From assembly GCF_000956545.1 (NCBI RefSeq), contig NZ_JYIT01000084.1, positions 154,048 through 218,047 of the forward strand: DNA of 64,000 nt, given 5' to 3'. A program made the position numbers and the translations under genes. The stretch is from Microbacterium azadirachtae. GTDB lineage: Bacteria; Actinomycetota; Actinomycetes; Actinomycetales; Microbacteriaceae. The notes under the pieces are model-generated. The model had not been told where the DNA came from and made no database searches. It worked only from the letters and a program-made list of their open reading frames with translations. Position 1 is the first letter of the stretch; the number at the start of each line of letters is the position of its first letter. Below, one piece after another: positions 63,885-64,000 of the stretch.

Positions 63885-63949
63885 GGTATGCATCGGTCGG
63901 GAGCGGAAGTCAATGTTCTGGTCGCGGTTGTCGTGAAGATCACAACGAC
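63885..63949 (-). promoter_or_regulatory. Element promoter C with upstream dyad
   Basis: On the minus strand: dyad 63949-63927 (one half-site exact, the other with two changes), 13 nt, TTGACT (63913-63908), 17 nt, CATACC (63890-63885). The 16 bases 63909-63924 are identical to 63296-63311 at promoter B. It serves the gene at 63399-63782. Confidence 0.7.
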
Positions 63950-63961
63950 CGACTCGGGAGG

Positions 63962-64000
63962 GTGGGCCTGTCGGCTGCCGGGCTCCTGTGGATCACGAGC
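63962..64000 (+). CDS. Possible start of an inverted paralogue, cut by window edge
   Basis: The plus strand from GTG at 63962 reads VGLSAAGLLWITS; residues LSAAGLLWITS are identical to residues 13-23 of the minus-strand gene at 63399-63782. If the frame continues, a second copy of that gene lies to the right in the opposite direction. Only 13 codons are visible. Confidence 0.25.
   Translation, partial: MGLSAAGLLWITS
63968..64000. repeat. 33-bp perfect inverted repeat, right arm
   Basis: Reverse complement of 63714-63746, ending at the window edge. Confidence 0.9.

Larger units (their letters stand above)
55500..64000 (-). mobile_element. Integrative element in tRNA-Gln, left end; right end beyond window
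   Basis: From the 3' half of tRNA-Gln to the window edge every convincing gene is on the minus strand and belongs to an element: serine recombinase, replication-relaxation protein, coupling ATPase, MT-A70 methyltransferase and small unknowns. Base composition is visibly less GC-rich than the chromosome to the left. No second copy of the tRNA 3' end was seen, so the other junction lies further right. The left limit is approximate. Confidence 0.85.

Noticed and set aside
63240..63950. CRISPR-like direct repeats at 63296-63311 and 63909-63924
   Set aside because: Only two copies 600 bases apart, each part of a promoter with the same layout; no array spacing.
55600..64000. Second tRNA-Gln fragment marking the right end of the element
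   Set aside because: No copy of the tRNA 3' end was found up to the window edge; the element must continue to the right.

Overview
The window is high-GC actinobacterial chromosome, most likely Microbacteriaceae and probably Microbacterium. This rests on dense GC-rich coding, many starts that look leaderless (a TANNNT -10 box 6-7 nt before the start codon), shared ATGA/GTGA gene junctions, a DtxR-type iron box and the protein relationships. No rRNA genes and no CRISPR array were seen.

Layout. 1-7637: GNAT acetyltransferase cut by the window edge, small conserved proteins, a divergent NRAMP-type transporter, a lipoprotein coupled to histidinol-phosphatase hisN, tRNA-Lys(CTT), and a MarR/MFS efflux pair. 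7683-11206: IclR regulator divergent from a CoA-transferase AB plus thiolase operon. 11260-15670: acetyltransferase, MFS transporter and trehalose synthesis (otsA-otsB). 16095-19523: ilvB-ilvN-ilvC behind a leader of about 330 nt. 19659-23559: iron ABC importer behind an iron box. 42611-50766: serA, a TetR/DHA2 efflux pair, leuB, ilvE, a short 6-phosphogluconate dehydrogenase and a fumarylacetoacetase-fold hydrolase. 50763-55354: MFS transporter, S53 serine-carboxyl peptidase and gltX.

23626-40419 is a complete L-fucoside utilisation locus. A carbohydrate ABC importer without its own ATPase brings substrate in. Two intracellular GH29 alpha-L-fucosidases release fucose. FucU (mutarotase), an aldo-keto reductase, an amidohydrolase-type lactonase, L-fuconate dehydratase, an SDR dehydrogenase and an FAH-family hydrolase then make up the non-phosphorylating route to pyruvate and lactate. 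A GntR/FadR-type regulator lies inside the locus, and an 11-bp palindrome (ACATCSGATGT) occurs at three promoter regions of the locus, one of them a pair of fully overlapping divergent promoters. A ROK repressor, a ROK sugar kinase, an M81 (MlrC-like) protein and a CutC protein sit in the same cluster without an obvious place in the known pathway.

From tRNA-Gln(CTG) at 55469 to the right edge is the integrase end of an integrative, probably conjugative, element that continues beyond the window. It carries a large serine recombinase, a replication-relaxation protein, a VirD4/TraM-like coupling ATPase, an MT-A70 methyltransferase and several small proteins. Three of its promoters share one architecture: a 23-bp dyad centred near -60, a TTGAC -35 box, a 17-bp spacer and a CATAMC -10 box. 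This looks like an undescribed element-wide regulon. The recombinase reading frame runs antisense through the host tRNA-Gln into gltX, so its C-terminus is made from host DNA.
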